This document shows, piece after piece, positions 23,434-34,662 of a stretch of DNA of 64,000 nucleotides. Each line of letters opens with the position of its first letter. The first letter of the stretch is position 1. The position numbers and the translations under genes are program-made. Origin of the DNA: Proales similis (lineage: Eukaryota > Rotifera > Eurotatoria > Ploima > Proalidae); contig JAGVRJ010000005.1 of the NCBI GenBank assembly GCA_019059635.1, positions 2,108,001 through 2,172,000 on the forward strand, given 5' to 3'. Under the pieces are notes generated by a model. The model did no database searches. It saw only the letters and a program-made list of their open reading frames with translations, and had not been told where the DNA came from.

Positions 23434-25959
23434 TTAAGAATCAACACTAAAAAAACACTGCTCTCGGGGCTTTTGGATCCATTTTCCGAAATTGCTCCTG
23501 TCAAATGCTTCGTAGACCTGCAGTCGAGCGAATTTAAAATTGTGACGAGAGAGCAATAAGATTGAAACATTTACAATTGTCTTTGTAATCTGGTAGTCGC
23601 TGGCCAGTCTCTTTGCCTCTGCGTAAGTGAGCCGATTAATTTCCATTCGATTCCAGTCCAATCTACCAATGGAAGTCCCATTTGAAAGGGCCGATTTGTC
23701 TTCGAACAAAGCGGCCCACTCTTTGAATATCTCTTTCGAGCAGAGAGTCGACGGGGAGCCTTGGTTTTCGTAGTTTGGTTCCACCATGCTTTAGAAAGAA
23801 AGAGAGAGAGTTTGTTCATTTGCATACCGTTGATATTCTTTCCTTCTTTTGCTGAAATGATTTCTATCGTCGGCTCGCCGGCAAAGTTGAGCCAAATAAG
23901 AGCTTTATTGCTGCTTTTGATCAGCTGTCGAGTGAGCGGATTGGACACGGCACTGATTTTCACTGTGTTGAGGTAGAAGCCAGACGGAAGGTTGAAAAGC
24001 TTCTATGAATTCGTCAAGACCGCAATTAGACTTGGATTTAAAACGAGACAGAAAAGACACATACGGATTGGAGTCGAGCGTACAGGGCTCGCTGTAGATG
24101 CTCGTGGCGGTAATAAGCTCCGCCGACCACAATGCTTTGAAGATAAATGTTTTCAATCAGGGAGCTTAACAACGCTCCTTGGATGCCGACCACATTGTAG
24201 AGGCACAGCTTGTCCGAGCACTGTTTTTGAGGGCCGTTTGAGTTTGTGTGCAAATGGATCGACTATAAAGGAAGCTGAATTACCGACATGACCCGAAGGC
24301 TCTCGCCTTGAACAATGCTGTCCCAAGTCTGGAGAGGAAAGTATTTGCTGGTCGGTATGGTGCCTTCGCCACACTCAAGTTTGACTCGGAGCAGGCCCTG
24401 TAGTTTGGAGCCATCGACCGAAGAGGCGGTCGAGTCGCTCATTGAAAAGATTCGACCGTCTCCGCACGGCGCAGTCGAAATGAACAAATGAAATCCAATG
24501 CCAGGTTTTAGTCTGAGCATATTGCGACTGCTACTCAACTCAAATATGGCCGATTCACGATTGGCCAAAAAAAGCTTCAACTCTTTGACCAAATATTTGC
24601 GAACCGCTCTAATGGCCAGAATCTCCGCGTGGCTTAAATCTGGCGTGAGCGAAACAGTAGGCTGAAAGTTGAAGATGAGGCATTACCAGTCGATCAGAGC
24701 GGTGCCTTGTTGGCTCATGTGTTCACCGCTTAGACACTTGGTGCCCGAAGTGAGGCAAATAAACTTGCTCGATTTAAAATCGAAACCTTCGGCCAGAACA
24801 ACAGCGGCATACACTCCGCGACATTTTATGCCGGGAATGTCGTCGGCATCTTTACGCTCTGGGCCATACATTGATTGAGTTTGATTGACCAAACGCTCGT
24901 AATTAAGTCGGGCACTCTCAGCGAAACAGTCGGCAAACTCTTTCAACTCATCCGAGCCCGAATCCGATGCTACGAACGCTCGTTAATTACTAGCGCATTC
25001 TATTTTAGCGACGAGATCTTACTCTTCTCGCTCAGTTCAATGCCGAACAAGAATTGAAGCGACAGCCGGGCTGCGTTTGCTTTGGCGAGCTTTTTGCTCG
25101 CCCCAGTGCCGTAGAACGAAAACAGATCGTTCGATTCTGTGACTAACTTGGAGTTCGATTGACTGATTCGCTTTGAAATATTCATTTTGTACTCAGAAGG
25201 GCTGATGTTCAAACGCCAAGAGGCCACTCGCATGTTGAAAATGCACGTGGGTATTTGCAATTCAATTTTGAACTGCTTCATGTGATCACTGCCACTCTGG
25301 CCGAGCAGGAGAAAAGTGTGCTGAGCCGCAGGCAACAGATGGCTCACAATTGCGAGAGGATTGTTCGTTTCAATCAGCTCAAAAGTCTTGTCATTGAATT
25401 CAATCGCTTTTGTTTGGCCGCATGTTTGCCTGATTGTTCTTGTTTCACTGTTTTCGTCATGGCTGGTCGCTATTTCACTGTTTATTTGTCTGATCGACTC
25501 CCGGCTCAGGCCGTAAAAGTTCAATTCAGTTTCGGTCGCTAATCTCACCTCTTCTGACTTGATTGTGTCGAACACAAGTTGTGAGGCGCACAAATAGTAA
25601 AGCGCCTTCAAAGCGGCAATGCTCTTTGCCTGTTTCTTCGAGCTGGCCTCGGCACAAAATTCAAAGCGACTCTTGTTCAGCTCAAAGCTTATTTTGTAGA
25701 CAAACATGGGCTTGTGCGCCGGTCCACTGCTCGACTTGAGCTCGTAAGAAATTGGCTGAATCGACTTGATCTCGTGCAGAATTTGCACTCCATTCTTTTG
25801 AAATTGCGCTGACCAGCTCGTCTGCTCACTGGGGTCTACTCTGTCGTCGTATGCTCTTTTCGATGATCTTTGCCCAATATCTTGACTCTCACTGGCCACT
25901 CGTTTTATGCCACCGGAAACACTTGCAATAGTTGGCTCTGTTTTCACACTGTCTTGCAT
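23434..25959 (-). CDS. ADAR: ADAR: double-stranded RNA adenosine deaminase with two dsRBDs
   Basis: Deaminates adenosine to inosine in dsRNA, in the nucleus. Exon 1 (25959-25023) holds two dsRNA-binding domains; the first ends [20 protein letters not shown] and the second [20 protein letters not shown]. Short-intron exons then encode the deaminase: [20 protein letters not shown] joins [15 protein letters not shown] (catalytic HAE), then [17 protein letters not shown] (first Cys), GEGTIP and [18 protein letters not shown] (second Cys), [20 protein letters not shown] and [20 protein letters not shown]. The C-terminus includes [15 protein letters not shown] and [18 protein letters not shown]. 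The Zn ligands and catalytic Glu are present, so it should be active. Two dsRBDs and no Z-DNA domain resemble ADAR2/Drosophila Adar. I placed six introns by phase and motif. Confidence 0.92.
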
Positions 25960-26815
25960 GTCGCCTCTAACAAAGATTTCGATCGATTCGGGTGCGCATG
26001 AAAGAAATCAGCTTCGATCGAGTTGCACAGCTCAGCTAGTCGGCCTCTTTTTTTTTCTTCTTACACCACTGTCTAAACGCAATCGAGATGTTTACATTGG
26101 GCTCATAATAATGAGAAAATCAACAACCGTCTGGCGATGACCAGTCGTCGTCTACGTTCTCGGCCAAGTTCAATAAGGCCGTCCACTGTTGAATAAGCCG
26201 ATTGGTCAAGCAATGAGCGAGCGCTCCCCTCGCCAAGCAGTCGTGCTCATGGGCGAATAACGATTGCAATATTTTATGAATACACTGCCCCTGCGACAAG
26301 CATAATTATAAGACGGTAATAGATGCTCGATGTCAGCTGAGATTGACCCACATTTAGGTCCGCTATCCTTTCTTCATCGTGCAAGTGAATATGTTGAAAC
26401 AAGCGCAAGAAAGTCAATTGAATTCGTTTCTTTCACTCGAAATATTCGAAAACTATTCTCAATCGATTACTTGGAATTTTCTTTTGTGCTCGGCCAGGAA
26501 ACGGAAATGGCGCACATTTGAAAATATTTTCGTCAGATTTCAATTTCATTAAAAAAGTCCTTTGTGTGAGTTATTTTCGCCGTTTCTGGCCGGAGCTTGA
26601 GATTGAGCCGAATGGTCAAGATTTGCCGAAATCAGAGAGACAATAGAGTACAAGACAAAATTGGGCGCCACTCGTCGCTTTATGATGCTGTGATTAAGTA
26701 GGTAAAAAACGAATTTAATTAGAGTATGGAGCAGGCCATAGTCTAGCATCAGTTGACGTTTAACCGAGCGAGTATGACGTTTGGGTGTTGCTAAGTGCGA
26801 GCAAAGTTCAATAAT
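25960..26815. other. Intergenic: divergent upstream of ADAR and TDG
   Basis: No supported gene. Short frames at 26330-26521 (+) and 26549-26980 (-) are unconvincing; the latter overlaps TDG. CCAAT-like ATTGG words occur at 26094-26098 and 26200-26204. Confidence 0.5.
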
Positions 26816-28570
26816 ATGAGGAAGCAGTTCGACCGATACAACGGCGTGAAAGAAGAAGAGCTCTACGAACGAAAGCTCGATGATGTTATCGACTTGCAGC
26901 TCGACATTGTGTTTGTCAACATTAATCCAGGCCTCTACTCGGTCTACAAAGGCCATCACTATGCTGGACAAGGCAATCACTTCTGGCGCTGTCTCTACGA
27001 GTCAGGGCTCACTGATCGCGTGCTCAAGGCGAGCGAGGACCACGAGTTGCTCAACAGTCGAATCGGTCTGATAAACATGAACGAGCGGCCGAGTCCCAAG
27101 AGCTGCCAGGACTTGACCGGCGATGAAATTCGCGACGCGTCTCAGAATCTGGTCCGCAAGATTCAACACTACAGGCCAAAGATAGTCGCTTTCAACGGCA
27201 AGACAATATTCGAAATTTACATGCAGACAAGCGTCGAGCGAGAGTTTGACTTTGGCAAGCAGCCGACCCGATTCGGCTCGAGCGACCCGACCAGTCCGTT
27301 CATGTTCGTGCTTCCGTCTTCGTCGGCTCGGTGCGCTCAGTTGCCGAAAATAAGCGACAAAGTTCCATTCTACGCCGCGCTGAGGGATCTGCGCGACCAT
27401 TTGAACGGAAAGCTGCCTCAACTCAGCGACTTGGACATCACATTTCCTGATTTTAGAGTGGCTCTCGAGGTGACAGATAAAAGCGAATCGCCGAAAGAAG
27501 AGGGCGACTCGATTGACGAGTTGGACGACGCCGTTGTCGAAGGCCTGGACGATGGTCGCACTCTTTCGACCCCTTCGCGCGTCAAGTTCGTCAGACTGAA
27601 CAATCTTCCCTACTCAAAGCTGCCACCCGATCTGCTGGAAAAAGTAAAAGCCCAACGCTCGACCAAGAAAGGCGTCACCATCACAACCACTTCAGAGCTG
27701 TACACGGGCAAGAGTTCGGAGAATTTGCGTCCGAGTCGAGTTCAAAACGCGAATGGATTGAATTCATGTTCAGATGTTGACACCGCATCGACAAGCACAA
27801 ATGACTCGACCGAAACCGATTTGCTGCCCGAAGCCAACCACAACAACTGCTCGGCAGTTAGCTCTTTGATTCTGAACGTTTGTTCAACACAACGATCAAA
27901 CTGCAACTCACCCAAATCGATTGGCTCGTCCAGTGCGAGCGCGTCATCGGTTGAGACTCGGCCAATTCAGCCGGCACCAGTCTCATTGGCCCCCAGGCCA
28001 GTCTCTTCAATCCGAATCGAGCAATGCCCCAAAACCCCAAATTCAACACAATCAACGCCTTTAACCGCTCGGCTATCGCAGAGCATAACCAGGGCCCAAA
28101 CGCCGACTCAGCTCTCAAGCAGCAGCAGCGCCAATCCGCAGCCGATCGTTATTCAAGTCACGAATGACATGGTCCAGCAATCGACTGGTCCTACCTATTT
28201 GATTGGCCCCAATGGCAATCTGATCCTACTTGCTGCAAACACGCAGCCCAAAAGTGGCAGTTCAGCTCCAGTTGAACAGCAGATACAAGGACCGTTTGTT
28301 GAGTTTGAATGGGTCCGGAACGAGGAGAAGCCGCTAAACTTTTATAGATTTGACAAGTCGAGCCTACCGTGGCAGGACTATTTGACAAGCGAGTATTCGA
28401 GTGCGTTTGTTGACCAGATGAGCAGCAGGATAAAACTGTCTTATGCGAAAGGGAGCCAGACGAGACGAGACAATAAACGATGCTATTCGAGCATCGAGGA
28501 GGCATTGAGCAATTTATCCTACGACCCCAATCCTCAGCCAGAATGTCGAATCAAAATGAATCGTCTCTAG
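26816..28570 (+). CDS. TDG: G/T mismatch-specific thymine DNA glycosylase
   Basis: Base-excision enzyme removing T or U from G mismatches, and 5-formyl/carboxylcytosine in animals with TET. An intronless 584-residue frame starts at the ATG at 26816 (MRKQFDRYNGVKEEELYERK); an in-frame extension upstream has no ATG. The catalytic core occupies roughly residues 5-205: LDIVFVNINPGLYSVYKGHH with the catalytic Asn of xINPG, then GNHFWRCLYESGL, IGLINMNERPSPKS and FVLPSSSARCAQLPKISDKV, the second active-site motif. The N-terminal extension of vertebrate TDG is absent. By contrast a tail of about 370 residues is acidic, then Ser/Thr/Pro/Gln-rich, and closes with the ordered-looking FVEFEWVRNEEKPLNFYRFD. 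Confidence 0.92.
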   Translation: MRKQFDRYNGVKEEELYERKLDDVIDLQLDIVFVNINPGLYSVYKGHHYAGQGNHFWRCLYESGLTDRVLKASEDHELLNSRIGLINMNERPSPKSCQDLTGDEIRDASQNLVRKIQHYRPKIVAFNGKTIFEIYMQTSVEREFDFGKQPTRFGSSDPTSPFMFVLPSSSARCAQLPKISDKVPFYAALRDLRDHLNGKLPQLSDLDITFPDFRVALEVTDKSESPKEEGDSIDELDDAVVEGLDDGRTLSTPSRVKFVRLNNLPYSKLPPDLLEKVKAQRSTKKGVTITTTSELYTGKSSENLRPSRVQNANGLNSCSDVDTASTSTNDSTETDLLPEANHNNCSAVSSLILNVCSTQRSNCNSPKSIGSSSASASSVETRPIQPAPVSLAPRPVSSIRIEQCPKTPNSTQSTPLTARLSQSITRAQTPTQLSSSSSANPQPIVIQVTNDMVQQSTGPTYLIGPNGNLILLAANTQPKSGSSAPVEQQIQGPFVEFEWVRNEEKPLNFYRFDKSSLPWQDYLTSEYSSAFVDQMSSRIKLSYAKGSQTRRDNKRCYSSIEEALSNLSYDPNPQPECRIKMNRL

Positions 28571-29062
28571 AATCATTCCTCTGACCTTCCTCGTTGCTTG
28601 TTCTCTCATCTGATTTTGACTTGTGCTTTGTAATTATTTCAATCGTCTAGCTGTTGCCGGGCTACTCTCTTCTCGTTGTTTTTTTTATTTCATTCTTATA
28701 TTTTCCTTAAATTAGGCGTTTGACGTTTTTGCTTCTTCAATGTCTAGACTGAGATATTTTATTAATTTCAAGCTCTCATTCAGATTTCATCGACTAATAA
28801 TAAACTCAGCATATTTCTCTTTTTAAATTTGATTGCGTTTAGCAGTTCGGCAAAAGGCGTTCGTTCATTCAATTCGCGGTAGGCTTTTTTCCTACCAACC
28901 AGACGTGAGGCTGGCAAGAAAATTCTGAACGTCTGATGCTCACCAATGTACATTTAATAGGCGTCGTTTCTTTTGTAAGTTTGCATAAGTGCGACGACCC
29001 GCACTTTATCTTTGATTCAAATTTCAATTCTCAAGTTTTTCCATTCGAACCTGAAGATTAAA
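28571..29062. other. Intergenic: TDG 3' region and ferredoxin promoter
   Basis: T-rich sequence at 28675-28700 and AATAATAAACT at about 28796, compatible with polyadenylation of TDG. No gene seen. Confidence 0.4.
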
Positions 29063-29745
29063 ATGGCCTTGATCGCCTTTCGAAATCTGCTATCGCTTCA
29101 AACTCGCACGGGCACGGTCAATCGGCTGCTGTCTCATTCCGCTGCTTTACGACCGAAACAAAACTTGACCATCAAGCTAAACTCAACCTCTCAGTCGTTC
29201 AGCCGATGTTTCTCGTCCGACAAGAAAATGTAAGCTCGTCTCGCCAGACTTTTTACCAGACAGCCAGTTGGTTAAGCATTTTATGGGCCAGAATCACCGT
29301 TCGGTTTGTTGATCGAGATGGCGAGGAAAAAGCGGTCAAGGCCAAGGTAGGCACGAGTCTACTCGACGTAGCCATCGACAACCACATCGATCTTGAAGGT
29401 TTTGGTCCGATTTAAAAGTCACAATTTTAGGCGATCTCATGGCTCTGCTTTAACTCGATTCAATTTAGGCGCGTGCGAAGGAACGCTCTCGTGCTCAACA
29501 TGTCACTTGATTCTGGAGAAGAAAGACTACGATCAGTTGAAGCCGCCTTCTGACGAAGAGAACGATATGCTCGATCTCGCATTTGGCCTCACCGACACGT
29601 TAGCTAGCTTTCTTTGACCTTTATTCAACTTTCAAACGAACGCTTCACGCACAGATCTCGACTCGGCTGTCAAATAATTGTCACGGAGAATATGGACGGC
29701 TGGAAATTCGTTGTGCCCAGTGAAACTCGAGATGTTCGCGATTGA
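29063..29745 (+). CDS. FDX1: Mitochondrial [2Fe-2S] ferredoxin (adrenodoxin type)
   Basis: Electron carrier between ferredoxin reductase and mitochondrial P450s or lipoyl/Fe-S assembly partners. Exons 29063-29229, 29292-29398, 29469-29598 and 29655-29745 join to 164 residues. The N-terminus ([20 protein letters not shown] and on to RCFSSDKK) is basic, Ser-rich and lacks acids, as expected for a mitochondrial targeting peptide. The mature domain has [40 protein letters not shown] and [18 protein letters not shown], then [20 protein letters not shown] and [11 protein letters not shown]. The four cluster Cys ([11 protein letters not shown]...GCQI) are intact. [13 protein letters not shown] favours FDX1 over FDX2. 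The last exon ends ETRDVRD. Confidence 0.93.
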
Positions 29746-29819
29746 TTTAGAGGCAACCGGTCTACAATGTTTTTCTTTCCGAAATTTTATTGCTTTCGCC
29801 AATAAACCAGAGAAATGTT

Positions 29820-30282
29820 TCATGATTTGTATTGTTGCTTGAGCTTCTCCAAATGTTGCCTTAAAACCTCTTCCTCGTGATGGGCACTTAGGCCGGTCAT
29901 TGGGTCCACAATGCCCTGCACTTTGTAAATAATCTTCTCAATACCGTACAGCTTGTCCTGAGTGGGAGGATTCTCCAATCTTCGCACCTATTCCAATCAC
30001 TTTCTGAATCTAAATGTTCGCCTTGGACTTGACCAAAATAGTTACCAGCACAATGTCGCCTTTTCTTGTCTCTTTGTTCTCGTCGACAGTGTTGAATGTG
30101 AACGATTTGTTAAAGTACATTTTGAGATAGTCATTCATTTCCATCTTGAGCACCTTGACCTCACGCGTCTGCTCGTCCACGTTCCTCACAACTTGGCCGA
30201 TTGCAAGCGGAAACGGAATCGGATCTTGGGCCTTCTTGCTCACCACCCGTATGCCCTTCCTAAGATGATTTAGCACTCGCAT
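29820..30282 (-). CDS. MRPS17: Mitochondrial small ribosomal subunit protein uS17m
   Basis: S17-fold OB protein of the mitoribosome small subunit. Exons 30282-30046 and 29987-29820 splice to 134 residues. The core reads PFPLAIGQVVRNVDEQTREV, MNDYLKMYFNKSFTFNTVDE and TRKGDIVLVRRLENPPT after splicing, then GIEKIIYKVQGIVDPMTGLS, which matches animal MRPS17 (IVGKVI...YLLKYFNK...GDIVLL...VGKVIDPVTG). The basic N-terminus MRVLNHLRKGIRVVSKK suits a mitochondrial protein. It converges with the ferredoxin gene, leaving only about 75 bp between stop codons. Confidence 0.85.
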
Positions 30283-30523
30283 TTCGCCCCCAACAACAGC
30301 TGCTTTCTTTGAATCAGGACCTCCAGTTGAATTCGCTTGTGCTTCAATAAAGCAAGAGAAGCCGTTGCTTGAATAATTAAGCAGCGCGAAGCAAATGTTC
30401 TACTTTATTTGGCTTGCTAGTTGAAATGGCTACAAGATTTCGATGGGTCAAGTCTATTGTCTGAATGAATTTTTTTTTTCAATCAATCTCCATATGCCCG
30501 ATCCTAAAATCCTCCCTTAACCT
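30283..30523. other. Short gap, MRPS17 upstream
   Basis: Holds a T run at about 30470-30479. Nothing recognisable. Confidence 0.4.
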
Positions 30524-32734
30524 CTAAAGCTCGTCTCTTCGACTTGCCGAATGCCTCGCAGAACTCAAATCCGATTCGCTTTTTGCACCTCTTCCATTTG
30601 CTTTGAGTTTTCCGTGAACAAACTCGGCCTCGAGCTCCGCATCTTTTTCCATTTTTTCGTATTCAAAAGCAGCCCGACTTGGCTTCCAGATCTCTCGCTT
30701 TTTTATAAGATTGTCAAACTGCACTTGGCTTCCTTTAGCCCATTGCACCACTGATTCGTGTTGGTCCAGCTCGCCCTTCAGTGTTCTTATTACGATCTTT
30801 TGAATTGGTTAATCATTAAGTAGTAGTTTTGATCGAAACACTCAGATCTAGGAACCTTTTCGGGGGTCGGATTGAGTTTTAACAGGACGGGCGACGTGAA
30901 ATTTTTTGTGTACTCAAACAAGAGCGCTTGGTTGTCCTCTTCTGATCTATAGTCAATGTTATAGAATTTCTCTTTGGCATTATCTGTCTGTGTTTACAAA
31001 TCGGCCCAAAAAAAGTTGAAATCCTTTAGAACAAGGCTCTGAGTTAGATTGCAGTAGAATGAGATTAATGATTCGTATTTGTTGTCGCTTTGACTCATCA
31101 TCAGCACCAGACTGGGTCCATCCTCAAAGAGAGTCAAACGAGCTGGGTCCTGCCAGTCAGTCTTTGATTTTATTAAGCCTCTGGCTCGTCCATTTTAAGA
31201 ACAATATTCTCACCATTCTTTGCTGGCTCTGTTGGTTAATAACATCGACAAGTGCTTTGGAAGAGTCGGAATCAACTTGAATCGATTTGGTTGATCGGCA
31301 GTCGCTGTTAAATAGACGCTCTAGCTTTTCAACTTGTACTTCCAGCTTCGGCGAATCTCTCCTCAATACGCCTAGTTCGGCATTGTTGGCAAGCAGAGCG
31401 CTTCGAAGCTCCTTAGCATCCGGGTCTAGTTTGCTTCAAGAAAAAAAGTTGGATGAAATCAAACGGACAACGGTCAGCTCACCTTCTGGCTCAAAAAAGA
31501 TCAGAAATTTAGTTCGGCTTTTGTCGACCTTTTTTGTCAGCTTTCTCACGTCCAGTAGACTTGGGTCCAACCAAGTATCGTTGATTCCTTGATCGAATTG
31601 GAGATATTCATTGGCTTGCTCGATGTTGCTTAGCCGTCGAAATCGTGTTCTAGTTTGCCTTTCAGATTTTATCTTCTTTTTCAGACAACTTGGCACTATT
31701 CTTGAGGCAGTTTGGTCGTAATTTACTTGATAATGGCATCGATCAATTCGTATTGATCGACCGAATCGAACCATTCGTTCACTAGCTCTGTCTTGTGATA
31801 AAGAAGATAGGCGGGAAATGTCTTTAGATTCAATGAGTTCTGACAAAACTCCGAGTTGTCAAAGCAGTTGAGCTGGAAAAATGATGTCAGATTGCGTTTG
31901 AACTTGCATTCGTCTTTTAATTTCAGGAATTCGATCGCCTGCTCTAAACTCTCCTCTTGCCCTTGGGATTTCTTCGTTGGCTTTTTGTCCGAAATTTATC
32001 CATATATGAAACTTACATGGCAAATAGGCGAACACGATTGAAAAATAAGAAGCCTCTAATTGTGAGTCGAATTGCTCCGGGCTCATTTTGACCAGCTGGT
32101 TTCGCATCAAGTTTCGAATTTCTTGCATCTCCTTTCCGGACAAGAACGGCTCGTCCTTCCACTCACAGGCTGCTTGAGTTTCTGTCCAGCTTCGCAATTT
32201 GAATTCGAAGAACTCAAGCCAAGCAGCAAATACTCGGCAGATGTTTGGAATTTCGTCAGCCAGCCTTTGTTGATTGTAATCGTAGCCGACGATCAGTGGC
32301 TCAAACTATTGCTCCTTAGACTTGAACTCATTTTATTTGAATAAAAGTAAAACTTACCAAATAGTCTGATGAAACGAACAACAGATTTTGGAATTTCAAA
32401 TTGCTCGAAAGACTCGTGCTTCTTCACTCTGATAAGCAGTGCATCTAATTTGAAATGGCAGTCACTTGCTTTTCAATGGTGAGCTGAATTGGCCTTGACA
32501 GGTTGTGGCATGAAAGCTGCTTGAATGCGTTCTCAAGCTCACTTGAGTTGCCCTTCTGATGGAGCGAAATAACACCGCTTGGATATCAATGTCAAATAAT
32601 GGAAAGATTAAATTTGGCCACACTTTTGTTTAAAATTCATTCGTTTCTTACCCAGTTTTCAAGAGCTGACAATTCACAGCGCAAAGGACTGAGAGCCAAA
32701 CAAAATTTAGCCGGCCTATCCACAAGAGAAGCAT
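30524..32734 (-). CDS. Secretory, probably ER-luminal thioredoxin-like protein ending in RDEL
   Basis: Not assigned to a named family. The ATG at 32734 opens a clear signal peptide (MLLLWIGRLNFVWLSVLCAV, then NCQLLKTG) and the last codons are SRRDEL before the stop at 30524; RDEL fits the ER-retrieval consensus, so an ER-luminal protein is likely. Between them I can follow several exons: GVISLHQKGNS, FKLDALLIRVKKHESFEQFE, RLADEIPNICRVFAAWLEFF, FLKLKDECKFKRNL with FFQLNCFDNSEFCQNS, NLKTFPAYLLYHKTELVNEW, VDKSRTKFLIFFEPEG and LFEDGPSLVLMMSQSDNKYE. The CFDNSEFC...LKTFPAYLL stretch resembles a thioredoxin fold with its cis-Pro turn but no CxxC redox pair. At least nine exons; several borders are uncertain and one junction near 32350 did not resolve. 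Divergent from NPAT-like copy A. Confidence 0.6.
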
Positions 32735-32909
32735 ATTTTCGATTTATTGAATCGAACAAAAATGACTTTGATAAGAAATTGAGCAGAATAAATCAAGTTT
32801 GACTTTTACCTGCAAATATTTGTCAAATTAGTTTTGAGCTTACGGATCTAGTGCTCGATCTAGTGCGGAAATCGGCATCCGTCGTTAAAGAGCGGCAAAT
32901 GTAAACTAA

Positions 32910-34306
32910 ATGGCTCTTCTCTTATCTGAAGTGTGTCGCCTGATTCTAGGTAGCTGATACACTTTGCAAATCCTTAATCGGTTCATATTGCAATCCTTGG
33001 CCCGATGTGTTCAAGGGTTTCTGGAGGAAGAGAAGCTGTCAAAAACCTACCAGAGTCTGCTGGACGAATGCGAGTTGCTCGAAGAGTGTCGTCAATATGC
33101 AAAGCAAGGCTACAAAGTCCCGACCAAGATTCACGGCAAAAGCCTCAAAGAGCACCTTTCTTTAAATAGTAATTTGCCGCTCTTTTTCAGAGCTCCAGTT
33201 GCTATCTAATCGCAAATTGGAACAGCGTCGAAATGCTTCCGAACTTGTTCAACTCAGACTGAGGCCGAGCCATTTAACTCAAACGAGCCGGATCGTGAAA
33301 GCTTGAAATCGACATTAGGGAGACGCAAAAGGTAAAACTTAATCCAACCCTGACCGTCCACTTTGAAACTTAGTAAAATAGCTTTGGACGAAAGAGAAAA
33401 AGTGTCACGTTCCAGTCCGAAACCAAAAACCAAACAGACGAAGAGACTGAACGACTGCTGGCTGGTATCGACGATTTGGAAGACAATGCGATGCTCGATG
33501 TGAATGTAGGCCAATACCCAGACGCGAAATAGCTTCTGCTTGGCTATCACCAGAAAACAGTCTTTTATACAGAACCTATGCGAGAACGATTTCGCCGAGC
33601 GGCTTGCTCAGAGCATAAACCAGATGAGCTCCAAGAAAAGCGCCAATCGCTCTCTGGATAGCTCTCTGCTCAACTCAAGCATACCAGAAAGCAGTTTGTG
33701 CGAAAGCGTTATGCCTTCTTTGGTGGTTGAACCGGTGGCTGCGTCTACCACGACAAACTCCCAACCGTTCAATGGCGCCTCAACAGGAAGCATAGAACAA
33801 AGAATTGAACAGCCAGGAGAACAAATCGATCTCCTTCTACCCGACCAATTTGATGTTTGTAGATTTAAAATTGCGATTCACTTTGTCAATTAACCTTCAA
33901 TCAATCAAATTCAAGCGATTTTTACTGGATAATCAAGACATAAGCGAACTAGCCGACCATTTCAGTGAGCCAGCGTTTGTTACGCTGTCGAATAACGCGC
34001 TAGTCGGTAGGCAAAGAGACTTCTTCTCGTTTTATTTTCGGTCTATTAAGGAAAAGCAATTCGTAAGGAAAAGCAGCGTTAGAGGACGAAATTGACGACG
34101 AGTCATCAAGAAAGGCGTTGTTCAGGCAAATGGAAAAGGAGGCGCCAAAACTCAGATTGGCTAGAATTGCCGAACCCCCTTCAAAAGCAGTTTCGCGCAC
34201 AGAGCCCGCAATTACTGAACAAAAGTATTCAATTCTTAAAAATATTTTATCTGACGAGGCGTCTAAAGATGGAAGCTCTCGATCAATTGAATCGAAAAAG
34301 ACTTAG
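32910..34306 (+). CDS. NPAT: NPAT-like LisH protein, copy A (with start exon)
   Basis: Vertebrate NPAT and fly Mxc organise the histone locus body and activate histone genes. Exon 1 (32910-32949) encodes MALLLSEVCRLILG and is spliced to 33016, giving RLILGFLEEEKLSKTYQSLL and then QYAKQGYKVPTKIHGKSLKE. This aligns with the NPAT LisH region (SDVARLVLGYLQQENLISTC...GKNL). Two later conserved patches also fit: SFIQNLCENDFAERLAQSIN (NPAT ILSNKSLQEKLAENIN) and ISELADHFSEPAFVTL (IQDILEQTESDPAFQAL). A basic GRKRKSVTF patch lies between. The gene ends ...SRSIESKKT at 34306, far shorter than vertebrate NPAT (over 1,400 residues). Exon borders between 33170 and 33560 are uncertain. Only this copy has the start exon. 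Confidence 0.68.
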
Positions 34307-34662
34307 GGATATGAGCTCCTTAATCAATCCTTAATCAGCCGAAAAGCCAATCAAATGAAAATTTAAACTTGAAATTGCGAATAAAATCAATAAAATTAAT
34401 CTTAGCAGAAGAAGAATAATCAAGACACTGATTGGGACTCGCCCAAATAGTGGCGATTGAAGAGTAAGGGCACCCGTATCATCCTGGGCAGTTGTCTCGG
34501 CTCTGGCAATAAAAGGCACTGGAAGGCGGCTGAAAGGGTTGTAGAAAATACCCGACCTACATAATGACTTTAATTCTGCATGCAAGAACATGAATATGCT
34601 TGTCGTTGCATCTTTATGGAAGGCGCAGCTGAGAAATAGGGCATAATGCGTTGGCAATAACG

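Noticed and set aside
26549-26980. Minus-strand frame overlapping the TDG start
   Set aside because: Overlaps the catalytic-core coding sequence of TDG and resembles nothing.
30010-30045. Extension of MRPS17 through VTILVKSKANI
   Set aside because: A GTAACT donor after GDIVL and an acceptor before VRRLENPP restore the conserved MRPS17 C-terminal half.
33254-33550. Minus-strand frame MIAKQKLFRVWVLAYI, present in all three units
   Set aside because: Antisense to NPAT exons and introns, with no independent support.
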